This document shows, piece after piece, positions 1 to 8,341 of a stretch of 64,000 nt of DNA. Each line of letters starts with the position of its first letter. The first letter of the stretch is position 1. The position numbers and the translations under genes are program-made. The stretch is from assembly GCA_049568075.1 (NCBI GenBank), contig CP144911.1. One strand, written 5' to 3'. Under the pieces are notes generated by a model. It was not told the origin of the DNA, did no database searches, and saw only the letters and a program-made list of their open reading frames with translations. This DNA comes from Gottfriedia sp049568075 (GTDB lineage: Bacteria; Bacillota; Bacilli; Bacillales; Bacillaceae_G).

Positions 1-524
1 TTGAACCGTTCGATAGTTCCTTTAAAATTAATACTTCCGCCGTTTTTAAAGGAACAAAATTTAAAGCAGTATTAAATCGCGATGAAACAAGATTACTTAA
101 TGAGCTATTAAATCCAAAAAAAACAACATTAATTAATGTTGGAAAAGGAAAAAATCAATTTTATGTAAGTGCTGGAAATACGAAATCTGACATGAAAATC
201 GTTGTCCCTAAAAGTAAAAAGCCATATGTAGACGTTCATATAAAGGTAAAAGGATTTATTGAAGAATCTAAAAAATCATTACATCAAAATAGAGAATTGA
301 AAGAGTATGAGAAAAAAGCATCAATCATTTTGAGCTCAAGAACAAAAAAATTTCTAGTACGTCTACAGGAATTAAATGTTGATCCACTTGGACTTGGCTT
401 AAACTATCAAGCAAAATACGGAGTGACAAAAAAAGAAATATATAAGTGGGAAGAAATTTATCCGAAACTTGAATTTCGAGTAAAATCAGAAGTGAAACTA
501 AAGGGAACTGGTACTATGTATTAA
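1..524 (+). CDS. Ger(x)C-family spore germination lipoprotein, C-terminal part (5' truncated by window edge)
   Basis: The reading frame is open from base 3, well before the first in-frame ATG at 192, so this is the end of a longer gene whose start lies outside the window. The visible part is about 173 residues. It contains AVFKGTKFKAVLNRDET (the 'gene product modifies germination' strand pattern of GerAC proteins), then the family's C-terminal region with LGLGLNYQAKY, a W-EEIYP motif and the final G-TGTMY. GerC proteins are lipoproteins of the spore inner membrane that form nutrient receptors with GerA and GerB partners; the partners would lie upstream. The lipobox cannot be seen. Family call is strong; the germinant is unknown. 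Confidence 0.85.
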   Translation, partial: EPFDSSFKINTSAVFKGTKFKAVLNRDETRLLNELLNPKKTTLINVGKGKNQFYVSAGNTKSDMKIVVPKSKKPYVDVHIKVKGFIEESKKSLHQNRELKEYEKKASIILSSRTKKFLVRLQELNVDPLGLGLNYQAKYGVTKKEIYKWEEIYPKLEFRVKSEVKLKGTGTMY

Positions 525-622
525 ATTCGATTTAATGTCAATTAAATAATTATAAAACTTTATTTTTTCTAATAAATACAACGATCAAAGCGCTATCTTA
601 ATAAAATGTTTGAATTCCCTTA

Positions 623-651
623 TTGACAATGTGTTTACTAGGATTTATGAT
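623..651 (+). promoter_or_regulatory. Predicted sigma-A promoter of the S-box operon
   Basis: TTGACA at 623-628 and TATGAT at 646-651 are separated by 17 bp. The expected transcription start is just upstream of the SAM riboswitch, which fits a full-length leader RNA. Confidence 0.7.
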
Positions 652-678
652 TCAGTTAAAGAAATTACATAATTCAAA

Positions 679-782
679 CTTATCGAGAGTGACCGAGGGA
701 TCAGGCCCTATGACGTCCGGCAACCTCCTTATTTAGGAACGGTGCCACTTCCTGCAGAATGAAATCATTCTGATAGATAAGT
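679..782 (+). promoter_or_regulatory. SAM-I (S-box) riboswitch aptamer
   Basis: The sequence carries the conserved S-box core: CTTATC...GAGAGTGACCGAGGGA, then ATGACGTCCGGCAACC, then GGTGCCACTTCCTGCAG, closed by GATAAG, which pairs with CTTATC to form helix P1. S-box elements bind S-adenosylmethionine and turn genes off when methionine/SAM is plentiful. An intrinsic terminator follows at 803-831. This places the next two genes under sulfur/methionine control. Confidence 0.96.
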
Positions 783-802
783 CGAAAACAATTGTTTCCG
801 AT

Positions 803-831
803 GCCTCTTTCTGAATGAAAGAGGCTTTTTT
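803..831 (+). terminator. S-box expression-platform terminator
   Basis: A hairpin GCCTCTTTC-TGAAT-GAAAGAGGC is followed by a run of T. It sits directly after the aptamer and before the ribosome binding site of the monooxygenase gene, as expected for transcription attenuation. Confidence 0.93.
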
Positions 832-944
832 CTTTTTTTATTTATTTCGCGGAAGGTTAAACAAAAACTGAATTCCACTATATATAAATCCAACTTAACC
901 AATGCGAAAACTAGACAATTTTGAGGATGAAGGAGAGAATAGAA

Positions 945-1994
945 ATGAAATATGGTTTTTGGTTACCGATTTTTGGAGGATGGTTACGTAATGTGGATGA
1001 CGAAAGCATGCCATCAACATTTGAATATGCTAAAGCGGTCATTCAATCAGCTGAAAGATGGGGATATTCGACTACTTTAATTGCTGAATTATATTTAAAC
1101 GATATTAAAGGTCCAGAGCATGATTCACTTGAAGCTTGGTCAACAGCAGCAGCACTTGCTGCAGTAACGGAAAAAATCGAAATTATGACTGCGATTCGTC
1201 CAGGTTTTCATAATCCTGCAGTAACAGCAAAAATGGCTGCTAATATCGATCAAATCAGTAACGGTCGTTTTACGCTAAACGTCGTTTCTGCATGGTGGGC
1301 AGAAGAGGCTCGTCAATATGGCGGTATTTTTACAGAACATGATGAGCGTTATGCTCGTACAGAGGAGTTTATTGATGTCCTAAAAGGCTTATGGACAGAA
1401 GAAACGTTCAATTATTCAGGGAAATTTTACGACTTAAAGGATACGAAACTTGCTCCAAAACCTGTCCAAAGACCAAACCCGATTCTTTATGCAGGTGGTG
1501 AAAGTGAAAAAGGTAAGCAAACAATCGTTGAAAAATGTGACGCATATGTGATGCACGGTGGAACAATTGAAGAAATTAATCAGAAAGTAACAGATATGAA
1601 AGTACGCCGTGAACAAACTGGTAATGCACCTTTAAGTTCTTTCGGTATGGCTGCTTATGTTATTTGTAGAGATACAGAAGAAGAGGCTTTGGCTGAGCTA
1701 GAAAAAATTACAACAGTGAAAGATTCAAGCGGATATGCTGGTTTTAAAGACTTCACGACAAAATCACAATTAGAGCAACAAATACAATTACAAGATTACT
1801 CAGTTTCTAATCGTGGTCTTAGACCAAAACTAGTAGGAACACCAGAGCAAATTGCAGACCGAATTTTACAATTTGAAGAAGCTGGCTTAGACTTATTATT
1901 ATTACAATTTTCACCTCAACTAGAGGAAATGGAACGCTTTTCAAAGCAAGTTATGCCATTAGTAGAACAAAAACGTAGTTTAATAAAAAGCTAG
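945..1994 (+). CDS. LLM-class FMNH2-dependent monooxygenase (alkanesulfonate/dimethylsulfone monooxygenase-like)
   Basis: A 349-residue luciferase-like monooxygenase. These are TIM-barrel enzymes that use reduced FMN and oxygen to cleave C-S bonds of sulfonates or sulfones. The N-terminus KYGFWLPIFGGWLR, the RPGFHNPAVTAKMAAN segment and NGRFTLNVVSAWW fit the SsuD/SfnG group. The ATG at 945 is chosen because AAGGAGAG precedes it at the right distance; a TTG at 921 would give eight extra residues but has no good site. The gene lies directly behind an S-box riboswitch, so a role in scavenging organic sulfur is well supported by context. Substrate is not determined, and no dedicated flavin reductase is adjacent. 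A 15-bp gap leads to the ATP-grasp gene. Confidence 0.85.
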   Translation: MKYGFWLPIFGGWLRNVDDESMPSTFEYAKAVIQSAERWGYSTTLIAELYLNDIKGPEHDSLEAWSTAAALAAVTEKIEIMTAIRPGFHNPAVTAKMAANIDQISNGRFTLNVVSAWWAEEARQYGGIFTEHDERYARTEEFIDVLKGLWTEETFNYSGKFYDLKDTKLAPKPVQRPNPILYAGGESEKGKQTIVEKCDAYVMHGGTIEEINQKVTDMKVRREQTGNAPLSSFGMAAYVICRDTEEEALAELEKITTVKDSSGYAGFKDFTTKSQLEQQIQLQDYSVSNRGLRPKLVGTPEQIADRILQFEEAGLDLLLLQFSPQLEEMERFSKQVMPLVEQKRSLIKS

Positions 1995-2009
1995 AAAGGG
2001 GATTTAAAG

Positions 2010-2966
2010 ATGAGCAAAGTATACGTAATTCATGAAAATAGTGAGTGGACTGTGCATTTAACAAAAAGATTAGAGGAGCTTGGAGTTCCTTATGAGGAAT
2101 GGCATCTAGACGAAGGTACGGTAGATTTATCAACTGAACCACCAGAAGGGATCTTTTATAGCAGAATGAGTGCTTCTTCTCATACACGTGATCATCGTTT
2201 CGCAGCGGAATTTACTGGGCAAGTATTAGCTTGGCTTGAAGCACATGGTCGTACGGTGTTAAATGGCACGAATGCCTTGAAGCTAGAAGTTAGTAAGGTT
2301 TTACAATATTTAGAGTTAAACAAATATGGTGTTAAAACGCCAAAAACGATTGCAGCTGTTGGTAAAGAAAACATTCTTAAAGCAGCTAATAGCTTTGAAG
2401 GACAGTCATTTATTACGAAGCATAATCGCGCTGGTAAAGGGCTAGGCGTCCAGTTATTCCATAGTGTTGATGCTTTAAAAGCTTATGTCGATGGACCGAC
2501 TTTTGAAGAACCGGTCGATGGTATTACACTGATTCAAGAATACATCAAATCACCTGAAAGCTACATCACTCGTTGCGAGTTTGTTGGCGGAAACTTTGTT
2601 TATGCTGTTAAAGTAGATACTTCGGAAGGGTTTGAACTATGCCCAGCGGATGCATGCCAAATTGGTGATTTATTCTGCCCAGTAGGTGAAGAAGTCGAAG
2701 AGAAACCTAAGTTCGAAATTGTTGAAGGTTTTGACGACGAAATTTTAGAGAAATATAAAGAAGTTCTAGTTAAAAATAGTATTCAAGTTGCCGGAATCGA
2801 ATTTATCCGAAATGCTGAAGGTGAAATTTATACTTACGATATCAATACAAACACAAACTATAATTCTGATGCCGAAGCAAAATCTGGAAAGTACGGAATG
2901 CTTGAAGTAGCTTTATTCTTAAAGAAGACTTTGGAAGAAAAATATAGTACAACAACAGCGTCTTAA
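2010..2966 (+). CDS. ATP-grasp domain ligase (RimK-like), S-box operon
   Basis: A 318-residue protein with an N-terminal pre-ATP-grasp domain (about 1-100), a nucleotide-binding segment with FITKHNRAGKGLGVQLF near residue 140, and a C-terminal metal-binding region with EFIRNAEGEIYTYDINTNTNY, which supplies the Glu/Asn ligands usual in ATP-grasp enzymes. Such ligases join a carboxylate to an amine or thiol through an acyl phosphate; RimK-type relatives add glutamate. The gene is cotranscribed with the FMN monooxygenase under SAM control, so it probably acts on a sulfur-containing or amino-acid-derived compound. The exact reaction is unknown. A strong terminator follows at 2991-3033. Confidence 0.8.
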   Translation: MSKVYVIHENSEWTVHLTKRLEELGVPYEEWHLDEGTVDLSTEPPEGIFYSRMSASSHTRDHRFAAEFTGQVLAWLEAHGRTVLNGTNALKLEVSKVLQYLELNKYGVKTPKTIAAVGKENILKAANSFEGQSFITKHNRAGKGLGVQLFHSVDALKAYVDGPTFEEPVDGITLIQEYIKSPESYITRCEFVGGNFVYAVKVDTSEGFELCPADACQIGDLFCPVGEEVEEKPKFEIVEGFDDEILEKYKEVLVKNSIQVAGIEFIRNAEGEIYTYDINTNTNYNSDAEAKSGKYGMLEVALFLKKTLEEKYSTTTAS

Positions 2967-2990
2967 TTTGCAATTATTGCTTTGAAATTG

Positions 2991-3033
2991 AAAAGGTTCA
3001 AACCGAAGTATAACAAGGGTTTGGGCCTTTTTG
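2991..3033 (+). terminator. Intrinsic terminator after the S-box operon
   Basis: AAAGGTTCAAACC pairs with GGTTTGGGCCTTT (two G-U pairs) across a short loop and runs into TTTTT. Confidence 0.88.
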
Positions 3034-3231
3034 TGTTCGTTTTTTTTTGTTTTTCTATTTTTTTTCAAATCTTTTACTTGAAATTAAGAGTAATAGGCAA
3101 TCATTTAAGAGGAATATGCTAACGATTAAAAATATAATATTGATAATATTAGATTGTAAGTTAATCTCTAATTTTGAAACAAAATCTGTTACCCGAAACT
3201 TATTTTTTTAGATTAGAAAAGGGGGATACGA

Positions 3232-3816
3232 ATGAAAAAGACTTTGTATCTAATGAGACATGGACAAACACTATTTAATAGTAGAAGGAAAATTCAAGGC
3301 TCGTGTGATTCTCCACTTACAGAATTAGGAATTAAACAGGCAGAGGCTGCTGCAAAGTACTTTAAAGAACAAAATATTATTTTCGATCATGCCTATTGTT
3401 CTACATCAGAAAGAGCGAGCGATACGCTGGAGATTGTGACGGAATTGCCATATACAAGATTAAAAGGCTTAAAAGAATGGAATTTCGGAACGTTCGAAGG
3501 TGAGAGTGAAGATTTAAATCCACCGTTACCGTATGGCGACTTTTTTGTTAAGTTTGGTGGAGAAGATCAAAAAGAATTGCAACAAAGAATGGCTACTACA
3601 TGTCAAAAAATAATGGAAGAAGATAATGAAGTGGTATTAGCTGTTTCTCATGGAGCAGCATTGCGAAATTTTATGAGGCATTGGGAACATAAAAGCTCTA
3701 TTACGCAGCAAGATCGAATTGGAAATTGTTGCATCCTAAAATTTGAGTATGAGAACAGGGAATTTAAATTAGTAGAGATTATCAATCATAATTTTAGTGA
3801 TGTAGTCCAAGTATAG
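3232..3816 (+). CDS. Histidine phosphatase (phosphoglycerate mutase-like) family protein
   Basis: A 194-residue protein starting at an ATG with AAAGGGGG upstream. LYLMRHGQT near the N-terminus carries the phospho-accepting histidine (RHG motif). AVSHGAALRNF near residue 141 supplies the second catalytic histidine, and KEWNFGTFEGE gives the glutamate region. These are cytosolic phosphomonoesterases of wide substrate range; B. subtilis PhoE and cofactor-dependent mutases are relatives. The short length favours a phosphatase over a mutase. It probably has its own promoter; an aldo/keto reductase gene follows after 48 bp. Confidence 0.88.
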   Translation: MKKTLYLMRHGQTLFNSRRKIQGSCDSPLTELGIKQAEAAAKYFKEQNIIFDHAYCSTSERASDTLEIVTELPYTRLKGLKEWNFGTFEGESEDLNPPLPYGDFFVKFGGEDQKELQQRMATTCQKIMEEDNEVVLAVSHGAALRNFMRHWEHKSSITQQDRIGNCCILKFEYENREFKLVEIINHNFSDVVQV

Positions 3817-3864
3817 TTATTTTAGATTAATAGATTACATATTTCTGAAAGTGAGAATATAAAA

Positions 3865-4854
3865 ATGGAATACACAAAACTTGGAAATACAGGATTAGAA
3901 ATATCTAGACTTTGCCTTGGTTGTATGGGATTTGGAGACGCTAAACGTTGGATCCATCCATGGGTAATCGATGAGGAGAGTAGCCGTACAATCATTAAAA
4001 AGGCACTAGACTTAGGTATCAACTTTTTTGATACGGCGAATGTCTATTCAGATGGTACTAGTGAAGAATTTGTTGGAAGAGCTTTAAAAGATTATGCCAA
4101 TCGGGATGAAATAGTACTTGCTACGAAGGTATATTTCCCTATGCACAAAGGTCCTAACGGTTCAGGACTTTCCAGAAAGCATATTATGAGTGAAATTGAT
4201 AAAAGTCTTAAACGCCTCGGAACAGATTATGTGGATTTATATCAAATCCATCGTTGGGATTATAACACACCAATCGAAGAAACAATGGAGGCACTTCATG
4301 ATTTAGTGAAGGCTGGTAAGGTAAGATATATCGGTGCTTCCGCTATGTATGCATGGCAGTTTCTGAAGTCTCTACATGTTGCAGAGAAAAATGGATGGAC
4401 CAAATTTGTCTCGATGCAAAACCATCTGAACCTCATATACCGTGAAGAGGAAAGGGAGATGCTGCCACTTTGTAAGGAAGAAAAAATCGGCGTCATTCCA
4501 TATAGTCCACTTGCATCAGGAAGATTGACACGTGATTGGTCAAATACGACGCTAAGATCTGAAACTGATGAAATTCAAAAATCTAAATACGGTGCAACTG
4601 AAAATACGGATCGACTTGTTGTGGAGCGTGTTGCAGAGATTGCTGAAAAACATGGAGTAACAAAATCAAACATAGCTCTTGCCTGGTTACTGCAGAAAGA
4701 GCCAGTATCAGCGCCAATTATTGGGGCTACTAAAATTTCACATCTAGAAGATTCAGTTGGTGCATTGTCGGTTAATTTAACGGCTGAAGAAGTTGCGTAT
4801 TTGGAAGAGCCTTATGTTCCACATCCGGTAGTTGGTGCTTTAGGCTCTAATTAA
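3865..4854 (+). CDS. Aldo/keto reductase
   Basis: A 329-residue NADP(H)-dependent oxidoreductase of the AKR family, a TIM barrel reducing aldehydes or ketones. It opens with MEYTKLGNTGLEISRLCLGCMGFG. The catalytic tetrad is visible: Asp/Tyr in DTANVYSDG, Lys in LATKVYF and His in YQIHRWD. The cofactor-binding C-terminal part ends with PIIGATKISHLEDS. It resembles the YdhF/YajO-like general stress AKRs. It could share a transcript with the upstream phosphatase, although there is no obvious metabolic link. An intrinsic terminator follows at 4878. Confidence 0.9.
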   Translation: MEYTKLGNTGLEISRLCLGCMGFGDAKRWIHPWVIDEESSRTIIKKALDLGINFFDTANVYSDGTSEEFVGRALKDYANRDEIVLATKVYFPMHKGPNGSGLSRKHIMSEIDKSLKRLGTDYVDLYQIHRWDYNTPIEETMEALHDLVKAGKVRYIGASAMYAWQFLKSLHVAEKNGWTKFVSMQNHLNLIYREEEREMLPLCKEEKIGVIPYSPLASGRLTRDWSNTTLRSETDEIQKSKYGATENTDRLVVERVAEIAEKHGVTKSNIALAWLLQKEPVSAPIIGATKISHLEDSVGALSVNLTAEEVAYLEEPYVPHPVVGALGSN

Positions 4855-4877
4855 TGTTAATTTTAGTAAAATGAGTT

Positions 4878-4916
4878 AATCCCCTATTTTCCTTATGTGT
4901 GAAGAGGGGATTTTTT
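4878..4916 (+). terminator. Intrinsic terminator
   Basis: AATCCCCT pairs with AGGGGATT, followed by TTTTT, 25 bp after the aldo/keto reductase stop codon. Confidence 0.85.
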
Positions 4917-5133
4917 AGGTAATTTCACTATCAATATCTCTAGATTATAACGTATGAGTTAGTATATATATCGTTCATATTGCTTTTCTAAGACTTACTT
5001 GTAGAATAATTCATAAATCAACTGTACAAGCTGTAATTTTTGCCGTTTCCAACTCAATATTTTTATTGGAAAATCTTTTGTAAGAGCACTTCACTCAAAA
5101 CTTTTGAAGTAGGACATCAACACTTGTTTTTTC

Positions 5134-5148
5134 ATATCACAGTGATAT
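5134..5148. promoter_or_regulatory. Perfect palindrome ATATCAC-A-GTGATAT, putative operator
   Basis: A 7-bp perfect inverted repeat with one central base lies 53 bp before the start of the MerR-type gene at 5201. A further GTGATAT half-site lies inside that gene at about 5207. The position suggests autoregulation or a centromere-like binding site; this is inference. Confidence 0.5.
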
Positions 5149-5200
5149 ATGTTGCAATATGCCGAAAAATCCTTCATATTTGTTAAAAAGGAGGTCCGTT

Positions 5201-5908
5201 ATGCGAAGTGATATACAACCGAATGAACGAGCTTTTTCTTCCAAAGAAGTAGCAGAAGAACTGGGTATTGCAACACCTACTGTTCGAAAGTATGGTCAAA
5301 TCTTAGAGCGCAATGGATATGAGTTCTTGAAAGATGGCGATCGACGTATCTTTGTTCAATCTGATATTAGAGTGCTTATAGCGTTACGCGATTCAGAAAA
5401 GCCCCTGGAAGATACTGCAAAAGACCTCGTTTTTCAACAAAAAGAAAGATTAGAAGGTTACGATGAAACACAAATTGCCATATCCGATACATATGAAAAT
5501 TTACCTCATGACCCAAATCAATTAAAAGAGTTTTTAAGGTTTTTAGTCAGTGAACTCGCAGCTGCACGTGAAATGAATGTTCAAATGAAAAATGATATGA
5601 CAGAACTTAAAACGGCGGTTTCCAGGCTTCAACAAGATCATCATGATATAAGTGCAAATATTGGGAATTCATCCAAAAAAACTTATACCAAAATCGAAGA
5701 ATTAGCCAAACAACAAAAAATCCAATACGAGACATTACTGGAACATGAAAAACAAAAAATTGATTTTTTACAAGAAGAAATACAAAACATGCGAGAAGAA
5801 CAGCGAACAGAATGGCGATCACAAGATAATTTTAATAAACGTTTAGAAGTTGTGATCCAAAAGCCTAAAGAAAAATGGGGATGGCTTTTCTCTTTATTTA
5901 GAAAATAA
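5201..5908 (+). CDS. MerR-type HTH plus coiled-coil (DUF3967-like) DNA-binding protein
   Basis: A 235-residue protein. Residues about 10-60 form a MerR-like winged helix (SSKEVAEELGIATPTVRKYGQ). A long charged coiled coil follows (about 100-210), and the tail is short and tryptophan-rich (EKWGWLFSLFRK). This layout matches DUF3967 proteins, common on Bacillus cereus-group plasmids, and resembles the chromosome-anchoring protein RacA. The ATG at 5201 is chosen because AAAAAGGAGG precedes it; an upstream ATG at 5159 lacks a site. Function is not established: repressor, segregation factor or membrane-tethered DNA binder are all possible. It stands alone, with terminators on both sides. It may be a relic of a mobile replicon. 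Confidence 0.75.
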   Translation: MRSDIQPNERAFSSKEVAEELGIATPTVRKYGQILERNGYEFLKDGDRRIFVQSDIRVLIALRDSEKPLEDTAKDLVFQQKERLEGYDETQIAISDTYENLPHDPNQLKEFLRFLVSELAAAREMNVQMKNDMTELKTAVSRLQQDHHDISANIGNSSKKTYTKIEELAKQQKIQYETLLEHEKQKIDFLQEEIQNMREEQRTEWRSQDNFNKRLEVVIQKPKEKWGWLFSLFRK

Positions 5909-5992
5909 AGGAACTTTTAAAATCTTTTTATGCTAATCTTGTAAAATTTGATTAAAACTTTTGAAAATGAATACTTAAATATGTACTTTCAG

Positions 5993-6025
5993 GTCGATAC
6001 TTCCACAAGGATGTATCGGCTTTTT
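5993..6025 (+). terminator. Intrinsic terminator after the MerR/DUF3967 gene
   Basis: GTCGATAC pairs with GTATCGGC, with an inner TCC/GGA extension around ACAA, then TTTTT. The 5909-6558 interval holds only this hairpin and the one at 6343; no convincing gene was seen there. Confidence 0.75.
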
Positions 6026-6342
6026 AGTAGGTATCGCAGGCTGATACAGATTGCAATTAATTCAAAAATCTTTTTAATTGCTGATATAAGTTTATTTCAG
6101 CTTAAAATAATGCTTTTAAATATTAGATTTTATTTAACATCAAATTTTTACAAATTCCCGGGAAATATCTACAAATTTCTTGATTATAAGAAATAATTCT
6201 AAGTGTGACACTATATTCGTGATGACTTGTAAAGATATACTAGTAAAACCTCGTCATAACAATCAAATATACTACTTTACGACGAAGTTACTTAAGTATT
6301 CGAACTTTTTCAATATTGATTACAATAAATTGCATTACATTG

Positions 6343-6374
6343 AAAAGCCCCCAAATAGTGCTGGGGGCTTTTGT
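6343..6374. terminator. Bidirectional terminator
   Basis: AAAAGCCCCCA pairs perfectly with TGGGGGCTTTT around an AATAGTGC loop. Its A and T flanks let it work on both strands. It can serve the leftward gerC-like gene (stop at 6559), though about 185 bp away. Confidence 0.8.
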
Positions 6375-6558
6375 AGCTTCCAAATGGGGTTTTTATTCTT
6401 AATAAAAGGAATAAGAAATTTAATTTAAAGAATCTGTTAAATAATCTATCTTTTTCTTGATTCTTTTATCTGGTGAAGGTGATTTTTTAATCTTTCCAAT
6501 ATTATCCCATCCATTCCAGAAGATACTTTGATTTCTAATTTTTAAAGTATCTGGTCTC

Positions 6559-7746
6559 CTAATATGGATAAGGTCTCCTTCTCATTCCGACATTATTAAT
6601 TTTAACGTCAACACTTACTGTAACTTTTGCTTTTTTAAATGTATCATTCCAATTCCCTTCATATTTTTTAAAAATTTTTGGATTAACCATGTATAATTTT
6701 TCACCAAATCCAAATACATCTCCACCGAGTTTTTTTACTTCAGAAATGCCTTTTTCTATTGATTGTTTTATAACATTTTCAGCGGTTTTTTCGTATTTAT
6801 TAAGCGTTATTGCTTTATCAAAGTCAGCATTACATAATACTTCGTCAATATGGCCAATTGATTTAATTTTTATATTTATTATTGGAATATTATCTTTTAT
6901 TTTAATTTCCGTCTTTGATTTTACCCGGGAAAGCTCCATCGAATCATATTCTTTTGTATTACATGGTATTTCTACATTCATTTCCTTGATCAGATTATCA
7001 ATAATTTGTATAGATTGTGACGGTGGTCCATCTAACCAACCAACTAATTTTCCATCTCTAAAAATCCCTATGCCATTTATCCGATCATAACTAGAATTGA
7101 CTTTATTAGCATTTTCAAGTGTTTGTGATGTTTCACTTTCATTTTCTAGGCTCACGCCATTTATTACTGGTTCCCTACCACTACTAGAAATTGCAGAAAT
7201 TGCCTCACGCATTAATGTTTCTTGATTTTCACCTAAAAGGGCTGATGTATTTTTAATTTTACCTACAATTGATTTAGAAGATATTTTATCAAGTGCTACT
7301 ATATTATTCATTATTTCATCAACGCTTTTATTTCTTGCAATAATAACTGGAATATTTACACGAATTTTAGAATCTCTTTCAAATACATCGAAAATATAAT
7401 TCAATGTTTTTTCTTTTGCTAATGTTTCTCCTATAATGACAAGAGCAACATGAGAATATATATTTTGTCGAGAACCTTTCTTAGACACATTTCGTACAGC
7501 TTCTGAAATGGTTTTACCTTTTTCATCTAACGCAATTACTGGAACACCTTGAGAACCTGACTGTGTTGCAGTTGCAATAGCACTAGGATTAAAAATTTGA
7601 GTGATTACATGATATTTTTTTTCTTTAGGGAAGTAATCAATTCCCATTGCAACCACAATCGATACTTGATTTAATTCTTTATAGTTAGAGCAACCACCTA
7701 AAAGCATACTTACAATAAGAAATGAAATAAAAAATTTCTTTTTCAC
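6559..7746 (-). CDS. Ger(x)C-family spore germination lipoprotein (orphan)
   Basis: A 395-residue protein starting at GTG. A signal peptide ends in the lipobox LLGGC (Cys19), so it should be lipid-anchored in the spore inner membrane. The GerAC pattern is complete: early 'AMGIDYFP' strand, RQNIYSHVALVIIGE, then GIGIFRDGKLVGWLDG in the middle, and a C-terminal domain ending with KYEGNWNDTF and KVTVSVDVKINNVG. Typical GerC length is 360-400 residues, so it is full length. Unusually, no gerA or gerB gene lies beside it in either direction. It may pair with a receptor encoded elsewhere, or be what remains of a receptor operon. Confidence 0.87.
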   Translation of the reverse strand: MKKKFFISFLIVSMLLGGCSNYKELNQVSIVVAMGIDYFPKEKKYHVITQIFNPSAIATATQSGSQGVPVIALDEKGKTISEAVRNVSKKGSRQNIYSHVALVIIGETLAKEKTLNYIFDVFERDSKIRVNIPVIIARNKSVDEIMNNIVALDKISSKSIVGKIKNTSALLGENQETLMREAISAISSSGREPVINGVSLENESETSQTLENANKVNSSYDRINGIGIFRDGKLVGWLDGPPSQSIQIIDNLIKEMNVEIPCNTKEYDSMELSRVKSKTEIKIKDNIPIINIKIKSIGHIDEVLCNADFDKAITLNKYEKTAENVIKQSIEKGISEVKKLGGDVFGFGEKLYMVNPKIFKKYEGNWNDTFKKAKVTVSVDVKINNVGMRRRPYPY

Positions 7747-8008
7747 ATTTTTTCTCCAATATCTTGGCTTTTTTATATTTATAAAGTATAAAAATTAGTA
7801 TTCCTCAATTAGTTCTGTTTCATATTATAATTTTCCATTTTTTTCAATTCAAAGTACCATTTTCCAAAATCCGAAGCATTAAATTTTCCTGTAACTAAAT
7901 TTTTTAAAAAATATTCTCAATCCTTACTAATTGGATTGAATTTAAGATTGATTACTTAAGCAAATAAAAATGATCTCAATGAGAAAAGCCTCTTTTTAAA
8001 AAATGCAA

Positions 8009-8034
8009 TTGAGTCTAAAATAAATGAATTGAGT
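8009..8034 (+). promoter_or_regulatory. Upstream activator element of sigma-54 promoter 1 (TTGAGT-N14-TTGAGT)
   Basis: Two TTGAGT copies start 20 bp apart, with CTAAAATAAATGAA between them. The same arrangement, with similar intervening bases, lies at 11120-11144 and 18675-18700, each about 112-114 bp before the predicted start of a -24/-12 promoter. This is where an enhancer-binding activator is expected to bind. Confidence 0.75.
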
Positions 8035-8106
8035 AGAATTTAAAATAAATTAGTTGTTTTTAGATTTAAAGAATGGCTAATAGGTTGGTTTATTCGTGTT
8101 TTTTTG

Positions 8107-8123
8107 TTGGCATGATTTTTGCT
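8107..8123 (+). promoter_or_regulatory. Sigma-54 (-24/-12) promoter 1
   Basis: TTGGCAT-GATTT-TTGCT matches the SigL/RpoN consensus TTGGCAC-N5-TTGCT, with GG and GC correctly spaced. The predicted start is near 8134, leaving a leader of about 210 bases before the permease gene. No riboswitch was recognised in that leader. Confidence 0.88.
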
Positions 8124-8341
8124 TAAGAATAGTGAGAAGAGGAGAAAGTTATTTCCGATTTTAGATGGGTAGAAATAGGAGGTGCTTTTAGAAGAGATTA
8201 ATTTCTTATTTATTTTTTACTTTTTAATTTAGTATGTTGAGTAGGCACAATTATTACTTTGTTTAGGTTCTGCAGTGATCTTTGAGAGATATTTTTTTGT
8301 TTTATTTTTTCTGAATATTCTAAAATAAAGGTGGGGCATTT

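Noticed and set aside
5948..6428. Two overlapping 82-codon frames between the MerR/DUF3967 gene and the orphan gerC gene
   Set aside because: They have no ribosome binding sites, run through two terminator hairpins and have low-complexity AT-rich composition.
8134..8341. Riboswitch (for example lysine) in the leader of the permease gene
   Set aside because: No conserved aptamer core or terminator/antiterminator pair was seen in the 210 bases.
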